Source: Stenotrophomonas rhizophila (GTDB lineage: Bacteria; Pseudomonadota; Gammaproteobacteria; Xanthomonadales; Xanthomonadaceae). From it: DNA of 64,000 nucleotides. Shown piece after piece: positions 1-7,987 of the stretch. Positions within the stretch are counted from its first letter, which is position 1. Each line of letters starts with the position of its first letter. The stretch spans positions 661,868 through 725,867 of the forward strand of contig NZ_RCDC01000004.1 of the NCBI RefSeq assembly GCF_003651185.1. Reading direction: 5' to 3'. Under the pieces are notes generated by a model. That model was not told the DNA's origin and did not search any database. It saw only the letters and a list, made by a program, of their open reading frames with translations. Made by a program: the position numbers and the translations under genes.

Positions 1-1209
1 GGCCTGCGAGAACGCGGCCAGCAGCTTGTGCGTGGAGTGCGTGGTGAAGATGATCGCATCCTGCTCGCGCGGCTTGCCCTTGGCCATGCCGTAATGGTTC
101 TCGTAGAACGGATGGAACGCGGCGTAGGCGTACCAGGCTTCGTCGAAATGCAGGAAGTCCACCGCGCTGCCGATCTCCTCGGCGATCTTCTCTGCGTTGT
201 AGCAGAGCCCGTCATACGTCGAGTTGGTCACCACCGCGATGCGCGGCTTGGACCCGGCCTTGTACGCCTTGCTGGCCAGCGGGTTGGCGGCGATGGCCTG
301 TTGCAGCGCCGCGGGGGTGAACTGATCCAGGCTGATCGGGCCGATGATGCCGTGTGCGTTGCGGCTCGGGGTGAAGTACACCGGAATGCCCCCGGTCATG
401 ATCAGCGAGTGCAGCAGCGACTTGTGGCAGTTGCGGTCGACGAACACCACATCGCCGCGCCCCACGGTCCCGTGCCAGACGATCTTGTTGGCAGTGGAGG
501 TGCCGTTGGTGACGAAGAAGGTATGGTCGGCGCCGAAGTTGCGCGCCGCCTCGTTCTCGGCCTCCTTGATCGGGCCGGTGTGGTCCAGCAGCGAGCCCAG
601 TTCCGGCACCGAGATCGACAGATCGCTGCGCAGCGTGTTCTCGCCGTAGAACTGGTGGAACGCACGCCCGACCGGCGACTTGGTGAACGCCACGCCGCCG
701 GCATGCCCCGGCGTGTGCCAGGAGTAGTTGGACTCGGCGGTGTGGTGGATCAGGGCCTTGAAGAACGGCGGCAGCAGATTGGCCATGTAGTCTTCGGCCG
801 CACGCATCACCTGGCGCGAGATGAAGCTCTTGGTGTCTTCGAACAGGAAGATGTAGCCGTGCACGAACTTCAGCAGCTTGCTCGGTACCTTCTCGATCGT
901 GCGCCGTTCGCCGTACAGGAAGACAGGCAGGTTGGCGCGGCGGGCCGTCTGTTCGCGCAGGAAGCCCAGCAGGCGCTGGAACTGCTCCGGATTCTCCTCG
1001 GTGCCATCGATGGAGATCAGCACTGCCGAGGCCGCCACATAGGTGCGCGCACCGGCCTGCGCGTCGGCCAGGGTCAAGCCGCACAGCACGCGCTGGTCGT
1101 TCTTGCGCAGCTCGTCCACCAGCGCACGGATCAGGATGCCGCCGATGCGCGGGGATTCGTAGTCGTCGTCGATGACGATGATCGGGTAATCAAGGGACTT
1201 GAAGTACAC
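1..1209 (-). CDS. Orn/Lys/Arg decarboxylase family protein, partial (C-terminus beyond left edge)
   Basis: About 403 N-terminal codons are visible. The GTG start at 1209 follows an AGGAG Shine-Dalgarno sequence. The protein begins with a receiver-like wing domain (about residues 1-125), then the PLP-dependent fold, including SWHTPGHAGG and the lysine motif STHKLLAAFSQ close to the window edge. This is the inducible acid-resistance family (AdiA, CadA/LdcC, SpeF), which consumes protons by decarboxylating a basic amino acid in the cytoplasm. The adjacent downstream antiporter is most like AdiC, which suggests arginine, but the lysine motif context also resembles lysine decarboxylases, so the substrate is not assigned. 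Confidence 0.88.
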   Translation of the reverse strand, partial: MYFKSLDYPIIVIDDDYESPRIGGILIRALVDELRKNDQRVLCGLTLADAQAGARTYVAASAVLISIDGTEENPEQFQRLLGFLREQTARRANLPVFLYGERRTIEKVPSKLLKFVHGYIFLFEDTKSFISRQVMRAAEDYMANLLPPFFKALIHHTAESNYSWHTPGHAGGVAFTKSPVGRAFHQFYGENTLRSDLSISVPELGSLLDHTGPIKEAENEAARNFGADHTFFVTNGTSTANKIVWHGTVGRGDVVFVDRNCHKSLLHSLIMTGGIPVYFTPSRNAHGIIGPISLDQFTPAALQQAIAANPLASKAYKAGSKPRIAVVTNSTYDGLCYNAEKIAEEIGSAVDFLHFDEAWYAYAAFHPFYENHYGMAKGKPREQDAIIFTTHSTHKLLAAFSQA

Positions 1210-1230
1210 AGGGATTCTCCTGGGGGAAGA

Positions 1231-2580
1231 TCACGAAAGCGTCGTGCGGACGGCGGCGTCGAGCGCGGGCAGCTGGCCGCGCTGGCGGCGACGCTCCTCG
1301 CTGAAGAACGGATAGAACACTGTGATGAACAACACGAACAGGAAGGCGTACTGCACGATGTTGCCGGCCGAGCCGAAGATCGCCCACAGGCAGTACACGA
1401 CGGTGACACTGGTCAGCAGCCAGAACGCGCCGGTATGCACCAGCGTGTGCGAGCGCTCCACCACGAAATAGCAGGCCACGCACGAGTAGATGTAGGGCAG
1501 CAGGGTCAGCACCACCGCGGCCGAGGTGATCACGTCGAACTGGGCCGAGGCGGTCTTGGAGGTGGAGGTGACCAGTACCGCCAGGGTCATCAGCACGGCC
1601 ACGATCAGCACGCCTTTGACCGGCACATCATCCTTGTTGGTCTTGCTGAAGATGCTCGGGAACAGGCCGTCATCGGAGGCCGCCTTGGCACTCTGCGCGG
1701 TGAGCAGGATCCAACCGCCGAGCGAGCCGGCCGCACCCACGAAGGCACACAGGCTCACCAGCGCACCGCCCCAGCCACCCACCGCATTGGCAGCAGCCAG
1801 TGCAAACGGCGCATCGGAGACCTGCAGGTCGCCGTTGGGCACCATGCCCATGATCACCGAGGAGCTGGCAATGTAGGCGATCGCCGCCAGGAACACGCCG
1901 GCCAGCGTCGCGCGGGCCACGTTCTTCTCCGGGTTCTCCACCACCCCGGCGGTGACCGAAGCCGATTCCACGCCGATGAAGGCCCACAGCGTCAACGCCG
2001 CTGCGCTGGAGATCGCGCCGAAGTTGGATTCACCGGAGACGTTGTAGGCGCCCTTGAAAATGGTCGGATCGAAGAAGAACCAGCCGAAGATCGCGATGCC
2101 CAGGATCGGTACCAGGGCGAAGCTGGTGGTCACCGTCTGCAGCTTGCTGACGAACGACGGGCCGATGACGTTGGCGAAGCTCAGCGCCCACACCAGTGCC
2201 AGCACCGCGATGCAGCGCGGCAGCGGCTCGGAGAGGATCGGAAAGAAGTAGCTGAAGTAACCCACTGCCGCGATCGGGATGGCAACGTTGCCGATCCAGT
2301 TGGCGAACCAGTAGATGGTGTTGGTCTGGAAGCCCATGTAAGGGCCGAACCAATCGCGTGCATAGGCATACGGGCCACCGGCCTTGGGCGCGAGCCTGCC
2401 GAGCTTGGCGAACACGAACGCCAGCAGCAGCGCGCCGGCCGTGGTGATCAGCCAGCCCCAGATCGAGGCGGTGCCGATCTTGGCCAGGCTGGAGGGCAGC
2501 AGGAACACCCCCGACCCCATCATGTTGCCGGCCACCAGGAAGGTGGCACCGACGACCCCGATTTTTTTTGCTTGTGCCAT
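1231..2580 (-). CDS. adiC: AdiC-like basic amino acid/polyamine antiporter
   Basis: A 449-residue APC-superfamily inner-membrane protein with about 12 hydrophobic segments. Key AdiC family signatures are visible: GSGVFLLP in helix 1, LTLWAFIGVESASV in helix 6, and SLGGWILL in helix 8 followed by AKAASDDGLFP. Known members exchange external arginine for internal agmatine (or lysine for cadaverine). It lies 21 bases upstream of the decarboxylase in the same direction, so the two probably form an acid-resistance operon. CadB and PotE are related alternatives, and the exact substrate pair is inferred only. Confidence 0.85.
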   Translation of the reverse strand: MAQAKKIGVVGATFLVAGNMMGSGVFLLPSSLAKIGTASIWGWLITTAGALLLAFVFAKLGRLAPKAGGPYAYARDWFGPYMGFQTNTIYWFANWIGNVAIPIAAVGYFSYFFPILSEPLPRCIAVLALVWALSFANVIGPSFVSKLQTVTTSFALVPILGIAIFGWFFFDPTIFKGAYNVSGESNFGAISSAAALTLWAFIGVESASVTAGVVENPEKNVARATLAGVFLAAIAYIASSSVIMGMVPNGDLQVSDAPFALAAANAVGGWGGALVSLCAFVGAAGSLGGWILLTAQSAKAASDDGLFPSIFSKTNKDDVPVKGVLIVAVLMTLAVLVTSTSKTASAQFDVITSAAVVLTLLPYIYSCVACYFVVERSHTLVHTGAFWLLTSVTVVYCLWAIFGSAGNIVQYAFLFVLFITVFYPFFSEERRRQRGQLPALDAAVRTTLS

Positions 2581-2631
2581 GACGTTTGCTCCTTTGCCAG
2601 GCAGGGACCCGGTCGTGCCGGGCGGTGGGAG

Positions 2632-4065
2632 TTACTTGATGAAGTTGTATTGCAGGCTGCCCTGCAGCCGCATCGTGTCGCCGCGTTGCCCGCTTTGCTG
2701 TTCCAGTTGTCCGTAGAGCAGTTCCATGCCCATCGTCCAGGACGGTGCCGGACTCCAGAGCAGGTTGAAGACGCCATAGCGGCTCTGGCGGAACGCATCG
2801 GCAGCCAGTGCCGCGTTGCGCCCGCTGGTGAGCTGGCCGTAGATCAGGTTCGAACGCCATAGCGGCGACCAGTAGTGCGTGTACCCGACGAAGCCGCCGT
2901 ACAGCGACAGCGCCTGCAGGCGGCCATCGGCGGTCACCACCGCATCCATGCCCGAGCCGGTCAGGTCGGCTGTATAGCGGGCCAGGCCCTTGCCACCGAG
3001 CATCCCGAACAGCAGCAGGTCCTGCTCGCCCACCGCGGCCGAGCCACTGAGTTGCAGGCCACCGGCGAAACGGCGGCCATCCCCTGCATCGCCGTCGTAG
3101 CCCAGGCTGCGGGCGACCGCGCCCAGCTGCAGATGGCCCCAGTCGCGCTCCATGCGGGCGGTAACGGTGACATCCGGCAGTTGATCGACCGGCATGATCC
3201 CCTCGGCGGGGGTGCTCAACTGGGTATCGGGATCTTCGGCAGCCACGGTCAGCGTGTTGCCCTTGCCCATCGCGAAGCTGTGGTGGATGCCGGCCACCAG
3301 CAGGTAGCCCGCCCCACCCGGCCCGGCGAAATCCAGCGTATCGGGCAGGCTGTCGGCATCCATGAAGGTCGAATAGCCATAGCCGGCGTAGGTATTGCCG
3401 AGCTGCCCGTAAGCATGGCGCAGGCGGAACTGATAGCTGTCGCTGCTGCCGAAGAAGTCGTTCTCCAGATAGAAGCGCAGGTTGCCATGGGTGGTCGGCC
3501 GCCGCGCTTCAAAGCTGAAGCGGGTCTGCTTGGCGTGCAGGGTGAAGTTGGAGACATCCCGGTGCGCACTGCCGACGGGGATCGAGGAGGTAATGAACTG
3601 CTCCTGGTCGCCGGCCGCGCGTGAATCAGCGATCGCATCGAGCTTGGCGTAGCCGCCGATGCGGATCAGGGTGTCGGTGTTGGGGATCGCGAAGAAGCCT
3701 TTCAGCTCGGGATCGGTCGGGCCAGCGGCGCTGTCCGGGCGGGATGCGGCGGTGGACGGATCCGCAACGGAGTCGCGTTGCGGGAGGATGGCCTGGCCCA
3801 TGCCGGGCACCTGTGCCTGGGCGGTCAAGGGCGCTGGCGAGGGTGCAGGACGTGAGCCCGTGCTCGGCGCAGGCGCCGCCGTGACCGTCGGTGACGCGGG
3901 CGGAGGTTTGCCGGATTCGATGGCCTGCAGGCGCGCTTCCATCTGTTCCAGCGCCTGCCGCAGCGTCTGGATGTCCTGCCGCAACGCGGCAGCCGAATCC
4001 TGCGCATATACCGGCGCCGCAGCCAAGGCTGCCACGCATGAGACCGTCAACACAGCCAAGCGCAT
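2632..4065 (-). CDS. DcaP-like outer-membrane porin
   Basis: 477 residues from the ATG at 4065, which follows a strong AAGGAGG ribosome site. A signal peptide ends near VYAQ. Next come a short coiled coil (LRQDIQTLRQALEQMEARL) and a Pro/Ala-rich linker, then a beta-barrel with alternating aromatic strands and a terminal FIK. DcaP-like porins form trimers with an N-terminal periplasmic coiled coil and admit dicarboxylates or other negatively charged solutes. It lies 51 bases upstream of the antiporter gene in the same direction and may be co-transcribed with it. Confidence 0.75.
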   Translation of the reverse strand: MRLAVLTVSCVAALAAAPVYAQDSAAALRQDIQTLRQALEQMEARLQAIESGKPPPASPTVTAAPAPSTGSRPAPSPAPLTAQAQVPGMGQAILPQRDSVADPSTAASRPDSAAGPTDPELKGFFAIPNTDTLIRIGGYAKLDAIADSRAAGDQEQFITSSIPVGSAHRDVSNFTLHAKQTRFSFEARRPTTHGNLRFYLENDFFGSSDSYQFRLRHAYGQLGNTYAGYGYSTFMDADSLPDTLDFAGPGGAGYLLVAGIHHSFAMGKGNTLTVAAEDPDTQLSTPAEGIMPVDQLPDVTVTARMERDWGHLQLGAVARSLGYDGDAGDGRRFAGGLQLSGSAAVGEQDLLLFGMLGGKGLARYTADLTGSGMDAVVTADGRLQALSLYGGFVGYTHYWSPLWRSNLIYGQLTSGRNAALAADAFRQSRYGVFNLLWSPAPSWTMGMELLYGQLEQQSGQRGDTMRLQGSLQYNFIK

Positions 4066-4552
4066 CACGTCCTCCTTGAGCCGTACACAGTCCCGCGGGT
4101 CCACACCGGCTGACGACCAGAACGTCGCAGGTGGTGAGCACGCAGCCCGGCACTGCAATGCGGGCGACCTCTGCCGACGCGCGGTCCGGTGGCGGTCACG
4201 CCATCGGCCACATCGCCTGCATGGGTACGCTCGCACGGGATCCCCTCATCCCTGATGACCGCCGCGTTGACGCGCGGCAGCCAGCGCTCTGAGTACCAAT
4301 CGCAAAGTGAGAACCCCGTGAACGTTCTCAGGCAGTTTTCTGACTGGGCGGCCACGCGTCCGCTTTGTGCGGGGAAATCCAGGAGATAGCGCATGCAGGG
4401 CAGCGTAGCGACGCAGGCGATTTCAGCCTTGATCCAAATCAAGCCGAATGCGACAGCGTGTGACGTCACCCACTACCAGGCGGATATCCGGCCGCCCAAA
4501 CGCAGCGCGCCGGGCAATGCCCGGCGCGCTGTGACACTACGGTCGCCAGTGC
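4066..4552. other. Intergenic region between porin and dsbG
   Basis: No convincing gene is seen in these 487 bases. The region should hold the promoter of the leftward porin unit. A short inverted repeat GAGAAC/GTTCTC lies at 4309-4329, and the dsbG-side hairpin is listed separately. Confidence 0.5.
4504..4530 (-). terminator. Perfect 13-bp hairpin downstream of dsbG
   Basis: AGCGCGCCGGGCA pairs perfectly with TGCCCGGCGCGCT around a single-base loop, 22 bases past the dsbG stop. There is no clear T-run on the minus strand, so it may be a transcript-end hairpin rather than a canonical intrinsic terminator. Confidence 0.5.
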
Positions 4553-5365
4553 TCAGCGCGGGCCGAGCACCACGGTCATATCATCCCCCTGCGGCATGCC
4601 GGAACGGCGCTGCACCATTCCCTGGGCGTCCTTGAACAAAATGCCCGGTGTGCCCTGGAATCCGAGCTCGATCATCAGCACCTGATTGGCATCGAGCTTG
4701 TTGGCGACCTCCGCCGTCAACGACGCTGCCGGCTTGATACCGCCCTTGTCGAACAGGCGCTCGTTCTCCAGCAGCGCAGCGCTGGGGTTGGGCGCGGTGA
4801 GGATGGCAGCCGCCTTGGCAGGGCTGTCTTCGCGGATCACACCGACCATCACGTGGCGCAGCTGCACCTTGCCCGCGTCCACCCACGGCCGCGCGGCCTC
4901 CCAGAAGCGGTGGCAGTACGGGCAGTTCGCATCGCTGAAGGTATAGACGACGCGCGGCGCGTCGGCCTTGCCGTCACGCACCCACGCACTCTCGTCGAGC
5001 TTCTTCCACGAGCGCTCGGACATCGGCTTGGCCACCAGCTTCTCCAGCGGCGCGGCGCCCACATCCTCGCCGTTGGCATCGAACAGACTGCCCACCACGA
5101 CGTTCTTCCCATCAGCCGTCACATACGCCGCCGCCGGTTGTTGGCCACCGACCACACCGGCGAAACCGCGCAGGCCGCCGGGTGCGTCGAACTCGCCGAT
5201 CACCTCGAACCCATGCTTTTCGATGCCCTTCAGCACCGCCGGCCGTTCACCGCCGGCCTTCTCTGCCGGGGCCTTCGGCGTCTGCGCCTGGCTGCAGCCG
5301 GCCAGTGCGATCAGCAGCGCGGCGGACAGCGCGGTGATCAGCGTGCGCGAGGATTTCAACGTCAT
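4553..5365 (-). CDS. dsbG: DsbG-like thiol:disulfide interchange protein
   Basis: 270 residues from the ATG at 5365, which has an AGGAG site six bases upstream. An in-frame ATG at 5383 is less likely. A signal sequence ends in a lipobox-like LALAGC (Cys24), which would make it a lipoprotein, unusual for DsbG. A dimerisation region is followed by a thioredoxin fold with CPYC at 148-151 and a cis-Pro motif QGTPGI. DsbG is a periplasmic isomerase or sulfenic-acid reductase. The next gene upstream (5405-6205) is another thioredoxin-fold protein, so the two probably form a periplasmic redox operon. Confidence 0.82.
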   Translation of the reverse strand: MTLKSSRTLITALSAALLIALAGCSQAQTPKAPAEKAGGERPAVLKGIEKHGFEVIGEFDAPGGLRGFAGVVGGQQPAAAYVTADGKNVVVGSLFDANGEDVGAAPLEKLVAKPMSERSWKKLDESAWVRDGKADAPRVVYTFSDANCPYCHRFWEAARPWVDAGKVQLRHVMVGVIREDSPAKAAAILTAPNPSAALLENERLFDKGGIKPAASLTAEVANKLDANQVLMIELGFQGTPGILFKDAQGMVQRRSGMPQGDDMTVVLGPR

Positions 5366-5404
5366 GGAGACTCCTGGATTCATGGAATAAACGACCCGCG
5401 ACCC

Positions 5405-6205
5405 TTACAGGTCGTCGAGCTTGGATTGCAGGCCGGCGGCCGTCAGCTCGCCCAGGTGCAGGTGCCGCAGCCGGCCCTGCCCATCGAAGAACAGGGTAGT
5501 CGGATACGCATGTACCTGCAGCCGTTCGGCAACACGTGCTTCTTCGTCGAGCAGCACATTGCGCAGCGACAGGTGTTCGGCCGCCATGAAGGCATCCACT
5601 TCGTCGCGCGTTTCGCCCTGGTTGACGAACAGGAAGCGGATATCAGGATGGCGCTGCTGTGCGCGTGCCAGTACCGGCATCTCGCGGCGGCAGGGGCCGC
5701 ACCAGCTCGCCCAGAGGTTGATCACCACCGGCTCGCCCCGGGCCTCGTCAAGCGCGACGGGCGCGCCCTGCAGCGATGTCAGGGTGATCGCAGGCAATGA
5801 CACCCGCGATTGCTGCAGCCAGCCGGCGCCGGTGGACAGCACGGCCCAACCGAGAAGGCCTGCCAGCGCAGCGGCAGCCACGGGGCGGCGCAGTGTGGGC
5901 CAGCGACGCAGGCGCCACCCGCCCCACCCCAGCCCGACCAGCAGTGCCGGCCACAGCACAAACCCGCCATCGCCGATACGCAGCACTGCCCAGGGATCGG
6001 CCACATAGTCGGCTGCATGCCAGATCACGAAACCTGCCCGCCCGGCGAGCAGGCCCAGCAGCAGCATGTCCACCACCACCGATCGCGGACGCGGTGCGCC
6101 CTCGATTGCCGGGGCACGCACCACACTGGCCACCAGCATCGCCATGCCCAGACCCACCAACACCCACACGACCGCAAGCGGTACCGGGCCTACACTGCTG
6201 ATCAT
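5405..6205 (-). CDS. TlpA-family thioredoxin fused to an N-terminal membrane domain
   Basis: 266 residues from the ATG at 6205, preceded by GGAG. The first 130 residues contain about four hydrophobic helices with LAGRAGFVIWH and GDGGFVLWPALL, resembling a cut-down prolipoprotein diacylglyceryl transferase (Lgt) scaffold. Residues 137-266 form a TlpA/DsbE-like thioredoxin domain with WCGPC at 168-172 and cis-Pro in YPTTLFF. The catalytic domain should face the periplasm and may reduce or shuttle electrons to the neighbouring DsbG. That partnership is inferred from adjacency (40 bases). Confidence 0.78.
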   Translation of the reverse strand: MISSVGPVPLAVVWVLVGLGMAMLVASVVRAPAIEGAPRPRSVVVDMLLLGLLAGRAGFVIWHAADYVADPWAVLRIGDGGFVLWPALLVGLGWGGWRLRRWPTLRRPVAAAALAGLLGWAVLSTGAGWLQQSRVSLPAITLTSLQGAPVALDEARGEPVVINLWASWCGPCRREMPVLARAQQRHPDIRFLFVNQGETRDEVDAFMAAEHLSLRNVLLDEEARVAERLQVHAYPTTLFFDGQGRLRHLHLGELTAAGLQSKLDDL

Positions 6206-6318
6206 TGCTTCTCTCCGCCGTCGCCCGGGACACACCAACTGCGACGGCTGTTGCATCGGGCCCGCCCGCATGGTCCCAGCAAGGCATCAATGGATCAAGC
6301 GTGCCGGTACCGCGCGAT

Positions 6319-7383
6319 TCAGGCCACCGAACGGATCGCCTCGACCCCTCGGCCGACCGGTCGTACTGCTGCATGCTCGCGCTGCTGCGCCGCCAGCTGG
6401 CGGCGATAGCGTGCCGGCGTCAGCCCGACGATGCGCAGGAACAACCGCCGGAACGCACTCTGGTCGGAATAGCCCACCGCACACGCCACCTCGTCCACGA
6501 CCCCGCCCGCCTGCAGCAGCAACTGCGCCTTGGCGATGCGCAGGCGCTGGCAGTACTCGATCGGACGCATGCCGGTGGCTTTCAGGAACCGTCGCTGCAG
6601 CGTCCGCGGCTCCAGACCGGCCTGTGCGCAGATGTCGTCCAGCCCCACGCCGCGTGCGGCGATACCGTGCAGCCAGCGCTGTGCCTTGAGGATGCAGCGG
6701 TCGCCGTGGGCGAAATTCGGGCTGAAACGTTCCAGATCATCCAGTTCGGTGCGCGGGATCACCAGTTGCAGCTGCTGGATGACGGTGTTCATCACACCCT
6801 GCCCGTACACCCGTGCCAGCAGGCGCAGGCTGAGGTACTTCCAGGCCTCCTGGCCTGCTGCGGTCAGCAGGTCACCGTCATCGACCAGCGTGCGCTCGCT
6901 GGGCAGCCAGCTGGGCACCATCGTACGCAGCGCCGGACAGCGCGCGGGATCGGGAACGCTGACCGAGCGCCCGGCCAGCACGCCGGCGGCAGCCAGCAGC
7001 AGCCCGCCCTCGTCGCAGCCGGCGAGCAGGCTGCAGCCATCATGACATTCCCGCACCCAGGCCAGCAGGCGCTCGTCCGGCGGCGCCATGGTCCAGCTCG
7101 ATTCGCTGCCTGGCACGACAATGATCGCAGGCAGGGCCTCGCCGAACAGCTCCGCCCCCGCGACCCGCTGCATGCCACGGGCGGACATCGTCCAGCGCGT
7201 GACCAGCATGCGTGGGCCGGTGCGGCGCCCGGCCGCCACGGTGCGGTTGCAGCGCTGCGCCAGCTCGGACAGTACGGGCGCGGCGGCACGCAGGCTGCCG
7301 GGGAATTCCACCACGGCGACTTCCATCAGGGTCGGCGTGTCCGGCCGGCGGTCCGGCTGCAACGTGTTGCGGGGTGCGTCCAT
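6319..7383 (-). CDS. GlxA-type AraC family transcriptional regulator
   Basis: 354 residues. The N-terminal half is a DJ-1/PfpI-like amidotransferase fold (MEVAVVEFPGSL, IIVVPGSESSW, SLLAGCDEGGLLLAAAG). The C-terminal 100 residues hold two AraC helix-turn-helix motifs (LDDICAQAGLEPRTLQRRFLK and VDEVACAVGYSDQSAFRRLF). This architecture is typical of GlxA/FtrA-like activators. It is divergent from the copper operon. The target and ligand are unknown. Confidence 0.85.
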   Translation of the reverse strand: MDAPRNTLQPDRRPDTPTLMEVAVVEFPGSLRAAAPVLSELAQRCNRTVAAGRRTGPRMLVTRWTMSARGMQRVAGAELFGEALPAIIVVPGSESSWTMAPPDERLLAWVRECHDGCSLLAGCDEGGLLLAAAGVLAGRSVSVPDPARCPALRTMVPSWLPSERTLVDDGDLLTAAGQEAWKYLSLRLLARVYGQGVMNTVIQQLQLVIPRTELDDLERFSPNFAHGDRCILKAQRWLHGIAARGVGLDDICAQAGLEPRTLQRRFLKATGMRPIEYCQRLRIAKAQLLLQAGGVVDEVACAVGYSDQSAFRRLFLRIVGLTPARYRRQLAAQQREHAAVRPVGRGVEAIRSVA

Positions 7384-7533
7384 GGCCCTTCTCCTGGGAC
7401 AGTGCCTGCCGGCGTGGGGCCGGGCAGAACAGGTCGATACATAAGATCGCCTGAGGCTACGGGCGTCCCGGGAGAACGACCATGCAACTAGTTGTAAATT
7501 TCACGCCAACTGAATTTCCAGTGGGGTTTCGGC

Positions 7534-7565
7534 TTGACTCTGGAGCAGACTCCAAGGTTCAGAAT
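7534..7565 (+). promoter_or_regulatory. MerR-type promoter and operator of the copper operon
   Basis: A -35 TTGACT (7534-7539) and -10 CAGAAT (7560-7565) are separated by 20 bp, the over-long spacer typical of MerR-family promoters. The spacer holds an imperfect dyad, ACTCTGGAGC and GACTCCAAGGT (7537-7558), where the regulator would bind and untwist the DNA on metal binding. Confidence 0.75.
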
Positions 7566-7588
7566 GGAGCGTCATCCACGAGGTGCTC

Positions 7589-7987
7589 ATGAACATTGGA
7601 CAGCTCGCGCGCCAGGCCGGCGTGCCCATCGACACGGTGCGCTACTACGAACGGCAGCAGCTGCTGCCCACCGCACGGCGCAGCGCCGGCGGCTACCGGG
7701 TCTTCAGCGAGAGCGACCTGACCCGCCTGCAGTTCATCCGCCGCGCCAAGGCACTGGGTTTCAGCCTGGATGAAATCGCCGATCTGCTGGCCTTCAGCGA
7801 TCAGCGTGGCCAGGACATGGCGCAGATCCGCGACAGTGCGGTGAACAAGCTCACCGACATCGAACAGCGCATCAGCGAACTGCAGCGGATGCACGGCGCG
7901 CTCAAGCAGCTGGTCGATGCCTGCCCCGGGCATGGCGATCAGCAACAGTGCCCGATCCTGACCGCGTTGACCGAGTCACGCCAATGA
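7589..7987 (+). CDS. cueR: CueR-like MerR family copper-responsive regulator
   Basis: 132 residues from the ATG at 7589 (GAGG five bases upstream); a GTG at 7583 is the alternative. The N-terminal MerR winged helix ([20 protein letters not shown]) leads to a dimerisation helix and a metal loop, [13 protein letters not shown]. Its spacing of two cysteines matches CueR-type Cu(I)/Ag(I) sensors. The stop overlaps the copper ATPase start by ATGA, so the two genes are translationally coupled and both are expected to be autoregulated from the promoter at 7534-7565. Confidence 0.8.
   Translation: MNIGQLARQAGVPIDTVRYYERQQLLPTARRSAGGYRVFSESDLTRLQFIRRAKALGFSLDEIADLLAFSDQRGQDMAQIRDSAVNKLTDIEQRISELQRMHGALKQLVDACPGHGDQQQCPILTALTESRQ

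Noticed and set aside
28..2862. 944-codon open frame on the plus strand
   Set aside because: Antisense to the decarboxylase, AdiC-like and porin genes, whose minus-strand products have clear family motifs. High GC leaves long antisense frames open.
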